Below are positions 10,022 to 21,235 of a stretch of 64,000 nt of DNA, piece after piece. A program made the position numbers and the translations under genes. This stretch comes from Sphingomonas sp. TREG-RG-20F-R18-01 (GTDB lineage Bacteria; Pseudomonadota; Alphaproteobacteria; Sphingomonadales; Sphingomonadaceae). The notes under the pieces are model-generated. The model saw only the letters and a list, made by a program, of their open reading frames with translations. It did not search any database and was not told where the DNA came from. The stretch spans positions 434,001-498,000 of the forward strand of contig NZ_JAKNQQ010000003.1 of assembly GCF_022662475.1 (NCBI RefSeq), given 5' to 3'. Each line of letters starts with the position of its first letter. Within the stretch, counting starts at the first letter, position 1.

Positions 10022-10125
10022 CTTCCCCGGCGAAGGCCGGGGCCCAGTCGAGGAACAGTGGGTTTTGAACGCTGCGCGTGATTACGTCGGCTAGCGTGAC
10101 TGGGCCCCGGCCTTCGCCGGGGAAG
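10022..10125. repeat. Dispersed two-hairpin inverted repeat after guaB
   Basis: Arms at 10022-10049 and 10098-10125 are a perfect 28-bp inverted repeat with a 48-bp spacer. Each arm is itself a hairpin, CCCCGGC-GAAG-GCCGGGG on one side and its CTTC-loop counterpart on the other. It begins 24 bp past the guaB stop and may shape the 3' end of that transcript. Confidence 0.85.
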
Positions 10126-10148
10126 AAAAGGAAGAGAGCGCTAGCCGC

Positions 10149-11762
<1,614 letters not shown>

Positions 11763-11812
11763 TCAATCCGGGTACCGCCGGGAACCGCTCACCTGCCATC
11801 GCCTTTTCGGGG

Positions 11813-13294
11813 TCATCCCGCGTCGACTCGAAACACCTCGCCATCCTGGTCCAGGATATAGAGCGTGCCGCCCGGCCCGGCCGTGACGGCGACCGGATGG
11901 TCGATCGTCCCCTGGTCCGGCGCGAAATCTGCATCGCGGCGTTCGATCATACTGGCGGAGGCGGTTGTTCCCGCCGCCAGGGACGCGGCGTTGATCGCGA
12001 AGATCGCGCCGCCGCCATCCGCGAAGACATATTGGCTGCGGAGCGATGGAATCGCGGATGGCCCCATCGCGCCGCCGACGATCGCCTGCCCGGTGCGCAA
12101 TCCGCTCGCGCGGAGATATTCGAGCACCGGGGCGGTCAGGCCAGCCGGGGCCGTGCCTTGCACCGCGCGCGTGCCTTCCAGAAAAGGCCATCCGAAATTG
12201 CCGGCGGTTGCCCCGGTAGCAATGCTGTTGATTTCCTCGGCCGCGTCCTGCCCGTGATCCGCCAGGAGAATGCCGGTGCCGGAAAGGCTGCCACCGTTCG
12301 GCTGGTGGAAGCCCTTGGCAATGGTCGAGATGAGGAAGAAGACGGGTGACGCGCCAGCATAGGGGTCGGGGTTGGCCGCGATCCGCAACAGCTTGCCGAG
12401 CCGCGATGCATCGTCCTGCGCGCTGCCGGTCGGATCGCCCTTTCCGCCCGCATCGCCGGTCGCCGCCAGCAACGTGCCCGTGGCATCATAGCCCAGCCAC
12501 CCGCCTCCCGCATATTGCGCAGCGTTGATCGCAAGGGTCGGGCCGAAAGTGTCCGGCACCGTCGGACCAGCGTTATTGCGAAGGTAGCGGTTCACGATCA
12601 AGGAGCCCGCCTGTGACATGTACATGACGAAAAACGTGCCATCAGTCGTGAAGCTCGGCGCGGCGGCCATCGCGACGACCCCGACCGGGCCGGGGGACGC
12701 CACCTGCACCAGCAGGGTGCGTGCTCCGGTCTGCGGGTTGAGCTGATAGATCGCGCCCCCCTTTTCCGCGACCAGCACGACGGTATCGCTGACCGGTGCC
12801 ATTGCGACCGGACTGGTAAAGCCGGTCGCCACGCGACGGACCGCGATCCCCTCCTTCGAGTTGGTTACGGTCACCGCCAGCGCAAGCACGGTCGTCGCCT
12901 TGCCGTCACTGACGCTGATCTGCACCTCATAGACGTTGTTGCCGTCGGCGTCGGCCGGCAAATCGAAATTGGGCGGGGCGACGAACGAAACCTGCCCGGA
13001 TGCCGTGATCGCGAAACGCGCGGCGTCGCTGCCCCCGGTCACCGCGTAGGTCAGCGTGTCGTTGTTCGCATCGGTCGCGGTCGCCTGATATACCGAACCC
13101 GTGACGTTCTCGACAACGTTGACGGCTGCGGACGACGTGAAGACCGGTGCCTGGTTTGCAATCGGTGGCGAAACGGTCCGGGGATCAGTCCCCCCGGCCC
13201 CGCCGCTGCACGCGGAAAGCATCGTCAGAGTCAGCGCCGACAAGAAGCCAGCACTCCGTATGCGCGCGTGCGCGCGCGGTTTCGTTCCAGACAT
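11813..13294 (-). CDS. Lipoprotein with cadherin-like domain and glucose/sorbosone dehydrogenase-like propeller
   Basis: 493-aa predicted lipoprotein. The signal peptide ends in the lipobox LSAC (Cys29). Residues about 45-130 look like a cadherin-type Ca-binding fold (ATDANNDTLTYAVTGG, DADGNNVYEVQISVSDGK). Residues about 135-493 resemble the PQQ-dependent sugar dehydrogenase (YliI/GSDH) beta-propeller, with repeated blades such as GWLGYDATGTLLAATGD, FHQPNGGSLSG and QDAAEEINSI. Function and substrate are inferred from the family only. The ATG at 13294 sits 6 nt after GGGGGGA; the ATG two codons earlier abuts it. Confidence 0.72.
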   Translation of the reverse strand: MSGTKPRAHARIRSAGFLSALTLTMLSACSGGAGGTDPRTVSPPIANQAPVFTSSAAVNVVENVTGSVYQATATDANNDTLTYAVTGGSDAARFAITASGQVSFVAPPNFDLPADADGNNVYEVQISVSDGKATTVLALAVTVTNSKEGIAVRRVATGFTSPVAMAPVSDTVVLVAEKGGAIYQLNPQTGARTLLVQVASPGPVGVVAMAAAPSFTTDGTFFVMYMSQAGSLIVNRYLRNNAGPTVPDTFGPTLAINAAQYAGGGWLGYDATGTLLAATGDAGGKGDPTGSAQDDASRLGKLLRIAANPDPYAGASPVFFLISTIAKGFHQPNGGSLSGTGILLADHGQDAAEEINSIATGATAGNFGWPFLEGTRAVQGTAPAGLTAPVLEYLRASGLRTGQAIVGGAMGPSAIPSLRSQYVFADGGGAIFAINAASLAAGTTASASMIERRDADFAPDQGTIDHPVAVTAGPGGTLYILDQDGEVFRVDAG

Positions 13295-13571
13295 GTACAT
13301 TCCCCCCGACGTAGCGAATCATCGATCTGCTCGACACCTCGCAAGGTCTTGAGCGTAGCCGACAAGTCGCCCGGCGCAACGATCTCTTTCTGGTCCCGAC
13401 CATCACGATGATAGCGGGCAGAGGGGCAACCGGTTTGAGCCGCGGACCAACAGTACCCGCGCGGCGGACCAGTCGGCACTTGCACACGGCCCCGTCACTC
13501 GCACCCGATCACCAGGAGCGAGCAGCAGACTGTATTGGAGGTTGAACTGAAACGACTTCGAACGTCCGCCG

Positions 13572-13886
13572 TTACTTCTTGCCGAAGAACCCTGATGCGA
13601 GCGAGCCGAGCTGGCCGAGAACGCCGCCCTGTTCACCCATCAGCGCCGCGAACTTCGCTAGCGCGCCCTCGCCGCCAATCTGCTGGATGATCTGCTGAAG
13701 CGTCTCGGAGGAGAATCCCGTGCTGGCGGCCGCGGTACCGACGGTATCGCCCGGCGCGGCATGCGCCTGGCCGAGCGCCTGGATCGCCTGTTCGACCTGT
13801 TCAGGGGTGAGCCCGACCTTGGCCGCCAGATTCTTGACGTCGACGTTTTGCGATACTTGACCCAGCAGGTCGTCGAGCATTCCCAT
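13572..13886 (-). CDS. Small DUF937/YidB-like protein
   Basis: 104-aa hypothetical protein starting MGMLDDLLGQ, with a helix-rich body (VDVKNLAAKVGLTPEQVEQ) and ending QLGSLASGFFGKK. The pattern of short amphipathic helices and Gly/Ala-rich turns resembles YidB/DUF937 proteins of unknown function. No signal peptide or membrane segment is seen. The ATG at 13886 has GAGGATGG just upstream. The open frame continues far upstream, but with low-complexity Arg/Pro composition that looks non-coding. Confidence 0.6.
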   Translation of the reverse strand: MGMLDDLLGQVSQNVDVKNLAAKVGLTPEQVEQAIQALGQAHAAPGDTVGTAAASTGFSSETLQQIIQQIGGEGALAKFAALMGEQGGVLGQLGSLASGFFGKK

Positions 13887-14278
13887 CGATCCATCCTCTA
13901 CACTGATCGGTACGACGGCCTCGCCTATCATGCCCGCGCGGTCACCGCGACAAGCAGTTTTGACTTTCGGTGTTTCGCCGTTGTGCGGCCACGGCGTTGT
14001 TCTACGGCATACCAGCGGAAGCGGCCCACGGTGGGGGCCCGCCAACGACTCGCCGCGCAACAACGGCGAACAGAAGGTATCGCGCGTAAACGCACCGCCG
14101 CCAGCGGGGCACCGTATGATGCGCCTCGAGCATGTCGTCAGGACGAGGCAGGCCGCAGGCCCGCGCCCCGCCCCGCCCCGCCGCCCCGTGCGGCGGCGTC
14201 GGGAAAATAGGCCTGGACCTGGCATGGCAACCGGCATCGGAACCGCAACGATGGCCCCGATGCCGGTTCCCGGGCGGA
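13887..14278. other. 392-bp gap downstream of pckA
   Basis: The gap lies between the pckA stop and the small protein gene, both leftward. It holds a GC-only low-complexity run near 14161-14185 and the 12-bp inverted repeat at 14229-14268. Open frames through it have Arg/Pro/Gly-biased composition typical of antisense or non-coding GC-rich DNA. No gene is recognised. Confidence 0.5.
14229..14268 (-). terminator. Perfect 12-bp inverted repeat just after pckA, possible terminator
   Basis: AACCGGCATCGG at 14229-14240 and its exact complement at 14257-14268 are separated by 16 nt, and start 11 bp past the pckA stop. The stem would be stable at the end of the leftward pckA message. There is no T-run after it, so it may be a protective 3' hairpin rather than a factor-independent terminator. 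Confidence 0.4.
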
Positions 14279-15886
14279 TCAAGCCGGCGCGTGGACCTTC
14301 GGCGCGGACTGCCGCACGCCTTCGTCGACATGCTCCGCGAACTGCGCGAAGTTGTCGACGAACAGGTCGACGAGCCGGGCCGCCGTGGCGTCATACGCGT
14401 CCTTGTCCGCCCAGGTCGCGCGCGGGTCGAGGATCGCGCTGTCGACCCCCGGCACCGCGACCGGCACCTTGAACCCGAAGTTCGGGTCGGTGCGGAACTC
14501 GGCGTCGTTGAGGCTGCCGTCGAGGGCCGCGTTGAGCAGCGCCCGCGTCGCCTTGATCGGCATGCGGCTGCCGACGCCGTACTTGCCGCCAGTCCAGCCG
14601 GTGTTGACCAGCCAGCAATCGACCCCGCCCCTAGCGATCCGCTCCTTGAGCAGATTGCCGTAGACCGACGGATGCCGCGCCATGAACGGCGCGCCAAAGC
14701 AGGTCGAGAAGGTCGCGTCGGGCTCGGTCACGCCGATCTCGGTGCCGGCGACACGCGCGGTATAGCCCGAGAGGAAGTGGTACATCGCCTGTTCCGGCGT
14801 CAGCTTGGCGATCGGCGGGAGGATGCCGTAAGCGTCGGCGGTCAGCATCACGATGTTGCGCGGGACCGGCCCCATGTTGTCCGCGGACGCATTGGGGATG
14901 AAGTCGATCGGATACGCCCCGCGGCTGTTCTCGGCGAGGCTCGCGTCGTCGAGGTCGAGCTGGCGCGTCACCGGGTCCATCACGACGTTCTCGAGGATCG
15001 TCCCGAACCGCTTGGTCGTCGCGAATATCTCGGGTTCCGCGTCGGCCGAAAGCCGGATCATCTTGGCGTAGCAGCCGCCCTCGAAATTGAAGACGGCGGT
15101 GTCCGACCAGCCATGCTCGTCATCGCCGATCAGCGTGCGGCTCGCGTCCGCGCTCAAGGTCGTCTTGCCGGTGCCCGACAGGCCGAAGAACACCGCGGTG
15201 TCGCCGTCGGGCCCCATGTTGGCCGAGCAATGCATCGGCATCACCCCGGTCGGCGGGAGGAGATAGTTGAGCAGGCTGAACACCGACTTCTTCATCTCGC
15301 CGGCGTACCGCGTACCGCCGATCAGGATCAGCTTGTCGGTGAAGTTGACCGCGATCACCGTCTCGCTGCGGCAGCCGTGCCGCTCGGGCGAGGCACGGAA
15401 GCTCGGCAGGTCGATGATCGTGTAATCCGGCACGAAGTCGCGCAGCTCGGATTCCGCGGGCCGCACCAGCATCGTGCGGATGAAGCTGTTGTGCCACGCC
15501 AGTTCGTTGACGACGCGGACCTTCACGCGGTGCTCGGGCTGCGACCCGCCGAACAGGTCCTGGATGAACAGATCCTCCTTGTGGCGAAGTGCTGCGAGGA
15601 AATCCGCCTTGAGCGCGGCGAAATGCTCCGGGCTCATCGCCTTGTTGCTCTTGCCCCACCAGACGGTCGACTCGGTCTCGGCGTCGCGGACGATGAACTT
15701 GTCTTGCGCGGAACGGCCGGTATGCGCGCCGGTTTCGACCACCAGCGGGCCATCGGCGGACAATTTGCCCTCGCCGCGCGAGATCGCGGCCTGGATCAGG
15801 CGGGCGGTGACGAGGTTCCAGTGAAGGCTCGCGCGGGTCTCGATGCCCTGCGCGTCCAGCCCCGACATGGGGATGCGTTCGCTCAC
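14279..15886 (-). CDS. pckA: Phosphoenolpyruvate carboxykinase (ATP)
   Basis: 535-aa ATP-dependent PEP carboxykinase, which converts oxaloacetate to PEP at the entry of gluconeogenesis. It shows the P-loop [15 protein letters not shown], metal and substrate residues in [10 protein letters not shown], and [14 protein letters not shown] chose the GTG at 15886: AGGAG lies 8 nt upstream and [15 protein letters not shown] fits the family. It is divergent from chvI across about 200 bp, an arrangement known in alphaproteobacteria, where ChvG/ChvI-type systems and PEP metabolism are linked. Confidence 0.95.
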   Translation of the reverse strand: MSERIPMSGLDAQGIETRASLHWNLVTARLIQAAISRGEGKLSADGPLVVETGAHTGRSAQDKFIVRDAETESTVWWGKSNKAMSPEHFAALKADFLAALRHKEDLFIQDLFGGSQPEHRVKVRVVNELAWHNSFIRTMLVRPAESELRDFVPDYTIIDLPSFRASPERHGCRSETVIAVNFTDKLILIGGTRYAGEMKKSVFSLLNYLLPPTGVMPMHCSANMGPDGDTAVFFGLSGTGKTTLSADASRTLIGDDEHGWSDTAVFNFEGGCYAKMIRLSADAEPEIFATTKRFGTILENVVMDPVTRQLDLDDASLAENSRGAYPIDFIPNASADNMGPVPRNIVMLTADAYGILPPIAKLTPEQAMYHFLSGYTARVAGTEIGVTEPDATFSTCFGAPFMARHPSVYGNLLKERIARGGVDCWLVNTGWTGGKYGVGSRMPIKATRALLNAALDGSLNDAEFRTDPNFGFKVPVAVPGVDSAILDPRATWADKDAYDATAARLVDLFVDNFAQFAEHVDEGVRQSAPKVHAPA

Positions 15887-16088
15887 AATATCTTCTCCTA
15901 CTGTGCCGACCATCGTGGGCCTGCATACGTATGCTTTGGTTTCCGGCGCATATCGTTGCCATGTCCCGCGGTCAAACGTAGCGACGGCGCGCGCGACCGA
16001 GGATAGGACAGCGTCCGTTCAGCTTCCATTGAGGCTGGGGTCGTAATGGATTAGGGCCGATCTTCAACGACACGAGGCCCCTTCGCCG

Positions 16089-16796
16089 ATGACGGCAACG
16101 ATTGCCCTGGTCGATGACGACCGCAACATCCTGACGTCGGTTTCGATCGCGCTGCAGGCCGAGGGTTTCGTCACCCGGCTCTATTCGGATGGCGAGACCG
16201 CGCTGAAGGCGCTGGTCGACAATCCGCCCGATATTGCGATCCTCGACATCAAGATGCCGCGGATGGACGGCCTCGAGCTGCTGCGCCGCCTGCGCGAGAA
16301 GAGCATGGTCCCGGTGATCTTCCTGACCTCGAAGGACGACGAGCTGGACGAGGCGCTCGGGCTCGCGATGGGCGCGGACGATTACATCGCCAAGCCGTTT
16401 TCGCAGCGCCTTCTGATCGCCCGGATCCGCGCGATCCTGCGCCGCGCGGAGGTATCGCAGGGCGGCCCCGGCGCGGAGGAGCCCGCGGCGGAAACCAATC
16501 TCGTGCGCGGGCGGCTCGCGATGGACACCGCGCGGCACCGCGTCACCTGGGACGGTGCCGCCGTCACGCTGACCGTCACCGAATTCCTGATCCTGGAGAC
16601 GCTGGCGCAGCGCCCCGGTATCGTGAAGACCCGCAACCAGTTGATGGACGCGGCCTATCACGACGACATCTACGTCGATGATCGTACCATCGACAGCCAC
16701 ATCAAGCGCGTACGCCGCAAGTTCCGGCAGGTCGATTCGACCTTCGATGCAATCGAGACACTCTATGGAGCGGGCTATCGATTCTCCGAGGAATGA
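16089..16796 (+). CDS. chvI: Two-component response regulator ChvI
   Basis: 235-aa OmpR/PhoB-type regulator. The receiver domain (about 1-120) has acidic residues ALVDDDRN, the phospho-acceptor Asp53 in [11 protein letters not shown] and the conserved Lys in IAKPF. The C-terminal winged helix ends GAGYRF. The neighbouring kinase and hprK-rapZ genes identify it as ChvI, the regulator of envelope and acid-stress responses in alphaproteobacteria. The ATG at 16089 fits the family start. The kinase gene begins inside its last 32 bp. Confidence 0.9.
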   Translation: MTATIALVDDDRNILTSVSIALQAEGFVTRLYSDGETALKALVDNPPDIAILDIKMPRMDGLELLRRLREKSMVPVIFLTSKDDELDEALGLAMGADDYIAKPFSQRLLIARIRAILRRAEVSQGGPGAEEPAAETNLVRGRLAMDTARHRVTWDGAAVTLTVTEFLILETLAQRPGIVKTRNQLMDAAYHDDIYVDDRTIDSHIKRVRRKFRQVDSTFDAIETLYGAGYRFSEE

Positions 16797-18360
16797 CGAG
16801 CCCGCGCGCGAGGAGGATGCCCGCGCGCTGTCGCTCCGCTGGTCCGCGCGCGTCTCGCTCACGCCGCGGATCCTGTTCGTCAACGTCTTCGCGCTGGCGA
16901 TGCTGGCAGGCGGATTCTTCTATCTCGATTCCTACCGCAGCCGGATCGTGGACGGCCGCGTCACCCAGTCGATCCGCGAAGCCCGGCTGATCGCGGAGGC
17001 GATCGTCGCCGTGCCGGACGCGCAGCGCGACGGGCTGGCGCTGAAGCTCGCGCGCGACATGGGCGCGCGGGTGCGGATCTATGATGCCAGCGCGCGCCCC
17101 GTGATCGACACGCGTGCGCTGGGGCTGCGCAACTTCGTGCTGCAGGACCCGGACAAGCAGGACTGGAGCCAGGCGTCCGCGCGCTTCCTCGACGCGGTGA
17201 TCGACACGGTGGTCGGGACGCCGCGCGCGCCCTTGTACCGCGAGCACGTCTCGGGGCTCAACTGGCCCGACGTGCGCACCGCGCGCGATACCCCGACGGT
17301 CGCCGCCACCGTCTGGCGTGCGCCGGATCGCACGCCCGTCATCACCGCCGCCGCGCCCCTGCCTCGAGGCGGCGTCGTGATGACGACCAACAATGCGCGC
17401 GAGATCACGCAGACCGTCCGAGTCGAGCGCTTCCGCCTCGGCATCGTGCTGATGATCGTCTCGATCGTCTCGATCCTGCTGTCGCTGTTCCTGGCGCGGA
17501 CGATCGTCCGTCCGCTGCGGCGGCTGGCGCGCGCGGCGGTACGGGTCCGGGTCGGGCGCGCGCGCGAGGTCGTCGTTCCGCGATTGCCCGAACGCCGCGA
17601 CGAAATCGGCATGCTCGCCCGCGCCTTGTCCGACATGAGCCTCGCGTTGCGCGCGCGCATCGACGCGATCGAGGCGTTTGCCGCGGACGTGACGCACGAG
17701 ATGAAGAATCCGCTCGCATCGCTGCGCTCGGCGGTCGAGGGCATGGCGCTGGTCAAGGACCCTGCCCTGCAAGAACGCCTCCTCGCGATCGTGCGCGACG
17801 ACGTCCACCGGCTCGACCGGCTGATCACCGACATCGCGGAAGCCTCGCGACTCGATGCGCAGCTCAGCCGCGCGAAGTTCGAGGCGGTCGATCTCGGCGC
17901 GATGCTCGCCGCGCTGATCGCCGGGCGCGACGCGCGTGGCGTCGAGCGCGGCATTCGGCTCCGCCTCGTGCTGCGCGACGCCAGCGACGCCGGATTCGTC
18001 GTGCTCGGCGAAGGCGCGCGGCTGGAACGGGTGTTCGACAATCTAATCGACAATGCGGTGTCCTTCTCGCCCGAACACGGACTGATCAGCATCACCGTCG
18101 CCCGCGATCTCGAGGACGTCGTGCTGGAAGTGGAGGACGAGGGGCCAGGGGTTCCCCCCACCGCGCGCGAGCAGGTGTTCCAGCGCTTCCAGTCGCTGCG
18201 CCCGCCCGACGAAGCGTTCGGCAAGCATTCCGGGCTTGGCCTCGCGATCGCGCGGACCATCGTCGAGGCGCATCAGGGGCAGATCACGGCGGAAGCTCGC
18301 GGCGGGGGCATCGGCGGCGCGCGCTTCGTCATTCGCCTGCCGGTCAGCGAACCGCGATGA
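16765..18360 (+). CDS. chvG: Sensor histidine kinase ChvG
   Basis: 531-aa inner-membrane kinase partner of ChvI. TM1 is at about 32-52 ([19 protein letters not shown]), followed by a periplasmic sensor region to about 220, TM2 at about 222-243, HAMP, then the dimerisation/phosphotransfer domain with His near 310 in [15 protein letters not shown]. The ATPase domain has [21 protein letters not shown] and [15 protein letters not shown]. The ATG at 16765 lies within chvI; earlier in-frame codons are also inside chvI and not family-like. The ATGA overlap with hprK implies coupling. Confidence 0.9.
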   Translation: MERAIDSPRNDEPAREEDARALSLRWSARVSLTPRILFVNVFALAMLAGGFFYLDSYRSRIVDGRVTQSIREARLIAEAIVAVPDAQRDGLALKLARDMGARVRIYDASARPVIDTRALGLRNFVLQDPDKQDWSQASARFLDAVIDTVVGTPRAPLYREHVSGLNWPDVRTARDTPTVAATVWRAPDRTPVITAAAPLPRGGVVMTTNNAREITQTVRVERFRLGIVLMIVSIVSILLSLFLARTIVRPLRRLARAAVRVRVGRAREVVVPRLPERRDEIGMLARALSDMSLALRARIDAIEAFAADVTHEMKNPLASLRSAVEGMALVKDPALQERLLAIVRDDVHRLDRLITDIAEASRLDAQLSRAKFEAVDLGAMLAALIAGRDARGVERGIRLRLVLRDASDAGFVVLGEGARLERVFDNLIDNAVSFSPEHGLISITVARDLEDVVLEVEDEGPGVPPTAREQVFQRFQSLRPPDEAFGKHSGLGLAIARTIVEAHQGQITAEARGGGIGGARFVIRLPVSEPR

Positions 18361-18779
18361 CCGCGATGCTGGTGCATGCGACCACGGTTGCGATCGATGG
18401 CGCGGCGATCCTGCTGCTCGGGCCGTCCGGATCGGGCAAGTCGGACCTTGCGCTGCGGCTGATCGACCGCGGCGCCGTGCTGGTGAGCGACGATTATACC
18501 GTACTGGCCCGCGGCGACGATCGCCTGCTGGCGACCGCCCCCGCGACGATCTCGGGAAAGATCGAGGTGCGCGGCCTCGGCATCATCGCGGTGGAACGGA
18601 CGAGTGACGTGCCGGTTGTCCTGGCGGTGCGGCTCGATCGGCCGGTCGAACGCATGCCGGTACCAACCACCGCCGACTATGATGGGATAGCGATCCCCGA
18701 GATCGCGATCGACCCATTCGAGCTTTCCGCGCCGATCAAGGTGGAATTGGCGCTGCGGCACGCTAGAGAGGCGTCATGA
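18357..18779 (+). CDS. hprK: Short HPr kinase/phosphorylase
   Basis: 140-aa alphaproteobacterial-type HprK, consisting only of the catalytic C-domain; the N-terminal domain of Firmicute HprK is absent. The P-loop GPSGSGKS is at about 22-29, followed by LVSDDYTVL and the HprK signature region ISGKIEVRGLGII. The likely role is phosphorylation and dephosphorylation of a Ser on HPr, encoded two genes on. Four-base overlaps with chvG (ATGA) and rapZ (ATGA) place it in one coupled transcript. Confidence 0.88.
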   Translation: MTAMLVHATTVAIDGAAILLLGPSGSGKSDLALRLIDRGAVLVSDDYTVLARGDDRLLATAPATISGKIEVRGLGIIAVERTSDVPVVLAVRLDRPVERMPVPTTADYDGIAIPEIAIDPFELSAPIKVELALRHAREAS

Positions 18780-19717
18780 CGCTTGACCCCAAGGAAATCC
18801 TGCTCGTCACCGGCATGTCCGGCGCGGGCAAGTCGACCGTGCTGCGGACGCTCGAGGACTTGGGCTGGGAGGTCGTCGACAACTTGCCGTTGCTGCTGCT
18901 CGATCGCCTGCTCAGCGCGCCCTTGCCCGAAGGCGCCGAACGCTCGCGCCAGCCGCTTGCGCTCGGGATCGGGGCACGGACGCGCGACTTCGATTCGGAC
19001 CGCATCGTCGAACGGATCAAGCATCTGCGCGAGAAGTTCGGCCACGACATCGGCACGCTGTTCCTCGACTGTGCGGGCGGCGAACTCGAGCGGCGCTATT
19101 CCGAAACCCGCCGACGGCATCCGCTGGCGCTCGACCGCCCGGCCGCGGACGGGATTGCGCGCGAACGCGAATTGCTGGCGCCGCTGCGTCGCTGGGCGAA
19201 CCGGCTGATCGATACCACCGACCTGACCAGCAACCAGCTGGCGCAACAGGTGCGCGACACGTTCTCGCGCGAGCATCAGGACGGGCCGACCCTGTCGGTC
19301 ATGTCGTTCGGCTTCGCGCGCGGGGTGCCCCGCAACGCCGACCTCGTGTTCGACATGCGGTTTCTGCGCAACCCGCACTGGGTGCCGGATTTGCGGCCGG
19401 GCACGGGGCTCGACGCGGATGTCGCGGCCTATGTCGCGCAGGATCCTGCCTACGGCGCGGCGGTTGGCCGGATCGAGGAGCTGCTGCTCCTGCTGCTTCC
19501 GCGCTATCGCGCTGAAGGAAAGTCTTATTTGACGGTAGCGTTCGGATGTACCGGGGGGAGACACCGGTCCGTGCATGTCACCGAACGCGTTGCCGCGCGG
19601 TTGCGCGATGCCGGATTTTCGCCCACGGTCGCACATCGGGATCTCGCCGCCGCCCCGCAAGACTCGCTGGAGGGGGCGCCGGACGAACGCCAGCAAGACG
19701 GAACGGCAGTAGCGTGA
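18776..19717 (+). CDS. rapZ: RNase adapter RapZ family P-loop protein
   Basis: 313-aa RapZ/YvcJ protein. The N-terminal Walker A motif GMSGAGKS is at residues 13-20, and the C-terminal domain carries the conserved FGCTGGRHRSVHVTE. In E. coli RapZ targets small RNAs to RNase E in amino-sugar control; in alphaproteobacteria its targets are less clear, so the precise role is not inferred here. It overlaps hprK by ATGA and is followed 30 bp later by the EIIA gene. Confidence 0.9.
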   Translation: MTLDPKEILLVTGMSGAGKSTVLRTLEDLGWEVVDNLPLLLLDRLLSAPLPEGAERSRQPLALGIGARTRDFDSDRIVERIKHLREKFGHDIGTLFLDCAGGELERRYSETRRRHPLALDRPAADGIARERELLAPLRRWANRLIDTTDLTSNQLAQQVRDTFSREHQDGPTLSVMSFGFARGVPRNADLVFDMRFLRNPHWVPDLRPGTGLDADVAAYVAQDPAYGAAVGRIEELLLLLLPRYRAEGKSYLTVAFGCTGGRHRSVHVTERVAARLRDAGFSPTVAHRDLAAAPQDSLEGAPDERQQDGTAVA

Positions 19718-19747
19718 AATGGGCGGTTGCATGATTGGGGCGGTACG

Positions 19748-20155
19748 ATGATCGGGCTGGTTCTCGTGACGCATGGCCGGTTGGCCGACGAATTCGTGAC
19801 GGCGATGGAGCATGTCGTCGGCAAGCAGGAACGGGTCGCGACGGTTTGCATCGGGCCGGAAGATGACATGGAAGAACGCCGCAACGACATTGCCGCCGCG
19901 ATCGCGCGCGTCGATGCCGGCCGCGGCGTGATCCTGCTGACCGACCTGTTCGGCGGCACCCCCTCCAACCTCGCCATTTCGCTGCTGGAACGCGGCCGCA
20001 TCGAAGTGATCGCCGGGATCAACCTGCCGATGCTGATCCGGCTCGAATCGGCCCGCAAGGCCATGAAGGTGGTCGACGCGGTCGCCGCCGCGCGCGAAGC
20101 GGGGCGCAAGTATATTTCCGTCGCGTCCGAGGTTCTGGGCGAGGCAGCGGCTTGA
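19748..20155 (+). CDS. PTS mannose-type EIIA component
   Basis: 135-aa EIIA of the mannose/fructose family. The active-site His9 is in GLVLVTHGRLADE, and DLFGGTPSNLA is the family signature. With HPr and HprK next to it and no sugar permease in view, this looks like a regulatory phosphorelay rather than a transport PTS. The ATG at 19748 has GGGGCGG upstream; an in-frame ATG seven codons earlier lacks this. The stop overlaps the HPr start as TGATG. Confidence 0.9.
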   Translation: MIGLVLVTHGRLADEFVTAMEHVVGKQERVATVCIGPEDDMEERRNDIAAAIARVDAGRGVILLTDLFGGTPSNLAISLLERGRIEVIAGINLPMLIRLESARKAMKVVDAVAAAREAGRKYISVASEVLGEAAA

Positions 20156-20427
20156 TGTCGGTCAGCCGCAGCGTCGTCATCACCAACCGGCGCGGGCTGC
20201 ACGCCCGGGCCAGCGCGAAGTTCGTGACGCTCGCCGCGACCCAGCCGTGCGAGCTCCATGTCGAAAAGGACGGGGCCGGATCGGTCACCGGTACCTCGAT
20301 CATGGGGCTGATGATGCTGGGCGCCGCGATGGGCGATACGATCACCATCTCCGCGCAGGGCGACCAGGCCGAGGCCGCCGTCGGTGCGCTGTGCGCACTG
20401 GTCGAGGCAAAGTTCGGCGAGGATTGA
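20155..20427 (+). CDS. Phosphocarrier protein HPr
   Basis: 90-aa HPr. The catalytic His16 is in NRRGLHARAS, and Ser48 in TGTSIMGLMML corresponds to the regulatory Ser46 that HprK phosphorylates. Together with EIIA and HprK it forms a regulatory PTS, presumably signalling carbon or nitrogen state. The ATG at 20155 shares its A with the EIIA TGA; a TTG one codon earlier is possible but less likely. Confidence 0.92.
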   Translation: MSVSRSVVITNRRGLHARASAKFVTLAATQPCELHVEKDGAGSVTGTSIMGLMMLGAAMGDTITISAQGDQAEAAVGALCALVEAKFGED

Positions 20428-20434
20428 ACGCCGC

Positions 20435-21235
20435 ATGCCCCGGGAAATCACGGCCTATTCCAACCCGCTGATCAAGCGGGTGCGGTCGCTGCGCGAGAAG
20501 CGCAACCGCCGGGAGGAAGGATTGTTCCTCGCCGAGGGCCTGCGGATCCTGACCGAGGCCCGCGAGGCCGGGCGGATCCCGCAATACCTCTTCTACGCCC
20601 GCGACAGCGCGGCGCATCCGCTGGTTCGCACGCTGGTCGCGGCGGTCGAGGGCGCGGGCGGCGAGGCGATCGAGACGGTCCCGGACATTCTGTCCAAACT
20701 GTCGGGCAAGGATAATCCACAAGCGGTGGTCGGCGTCTTTGCCGAGTTCACGCGGACGCTCGATAGCCTGGATCGCGCGGCATCGCCGATCTGGCTGGTC
20801 GCCGAGCGGCTGCGCGATCCGGGCAACCTGGGTACGATCCTGCGTACGGGTGATGCGGTCGGCGCGGGCGGGCTGATCCTGATCGGCGAGTGTGTCGACC
20901 CCTTTTCGGTCGAAGCGGTGCGCGCAAGCATGGGCGCATTGTTCACCGTGCCGGTCGTGCAGTGCGACTGGGATCCGTTCCTGGCGTGGTTGCGCAGCGG
21001 GCCGGGCCAGCTGGTCGGGTTGAGCCTCGATACTTCCACCGATTACCGCGCCGCGAGCTATGGCGCGCCGACCTTCCTGCTGACGGGCAACGAAGCGCAA
21101 GGGATGCCCGACGATTATGCCGCGGCGTGCGATACGCTCGTCAAGATCCCGATGCTCGGCAAGGCGGACAGCCTCAATGCCGCGGTCGCCACCGCCGTGA
21201 TGGCCTATCAGGTGCTGGATCAGGTTCGGCGCTAG
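20435..21235 (+). CDS. SpoU/TrmH-family RNA 2'-O-methyltransferase
   Basis: 266-aa SPOUT-class methyltransferase acting on tRNA or rRNA ribose. An N-terminal substrate-binding domain (REKRNRREEGLFLAEGLRIL) is followed by the knotted catalytic domain with LVAERLRDPGNLGTILRT, FLLTGNEAQGMP and IPMLGKADSLNAAVATAV, the three SpoU motifs. The exact nucleotide target cannot be assigned. The ATG at 20435 is 7 bp after HPr. Its TAG shares the palindrome CTAG with the stop of the convergent PilZ gene. Confidence 0.88.
   Translation: MPREITAYSNPLIKRVRSLREKRNRREEGLFLAEGLRILTEAREAGRIPQYLFYARDSAAHPLVRTLVAAVEGAGGEAIETVPDILSKLSGKDNPQAVVGVFAEFTRTLDSLDRAASPIWLVAERLRDPGNLGTILRTGDAVGAGGLILIGECVDPFSVEAVRASMGALFTVPVVQCDWDPFLAWLRSGPGQLVGLSLDTSTDYRAASYGAPTFLLTGNEAQGMPDDYAAACDTLVKIPMLGKADSLNAAVATAVMAYQVLDQVRR

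Noticed and set aside
14155..14190. CCCCG-type simple repeat downstream of pckA
   Set aside because: A short GC-only run in a GC-rich genome; no unit array long enough to suggest a functional repeat.
13887..14282. N-terminal extension of the DUF937-like protein
   Set aside because: The 132 extra codons are Arg/Gly/Pro-rich, overlap the pckA terminator hairpin, and a good ribosome binding site lies at the shorter start.
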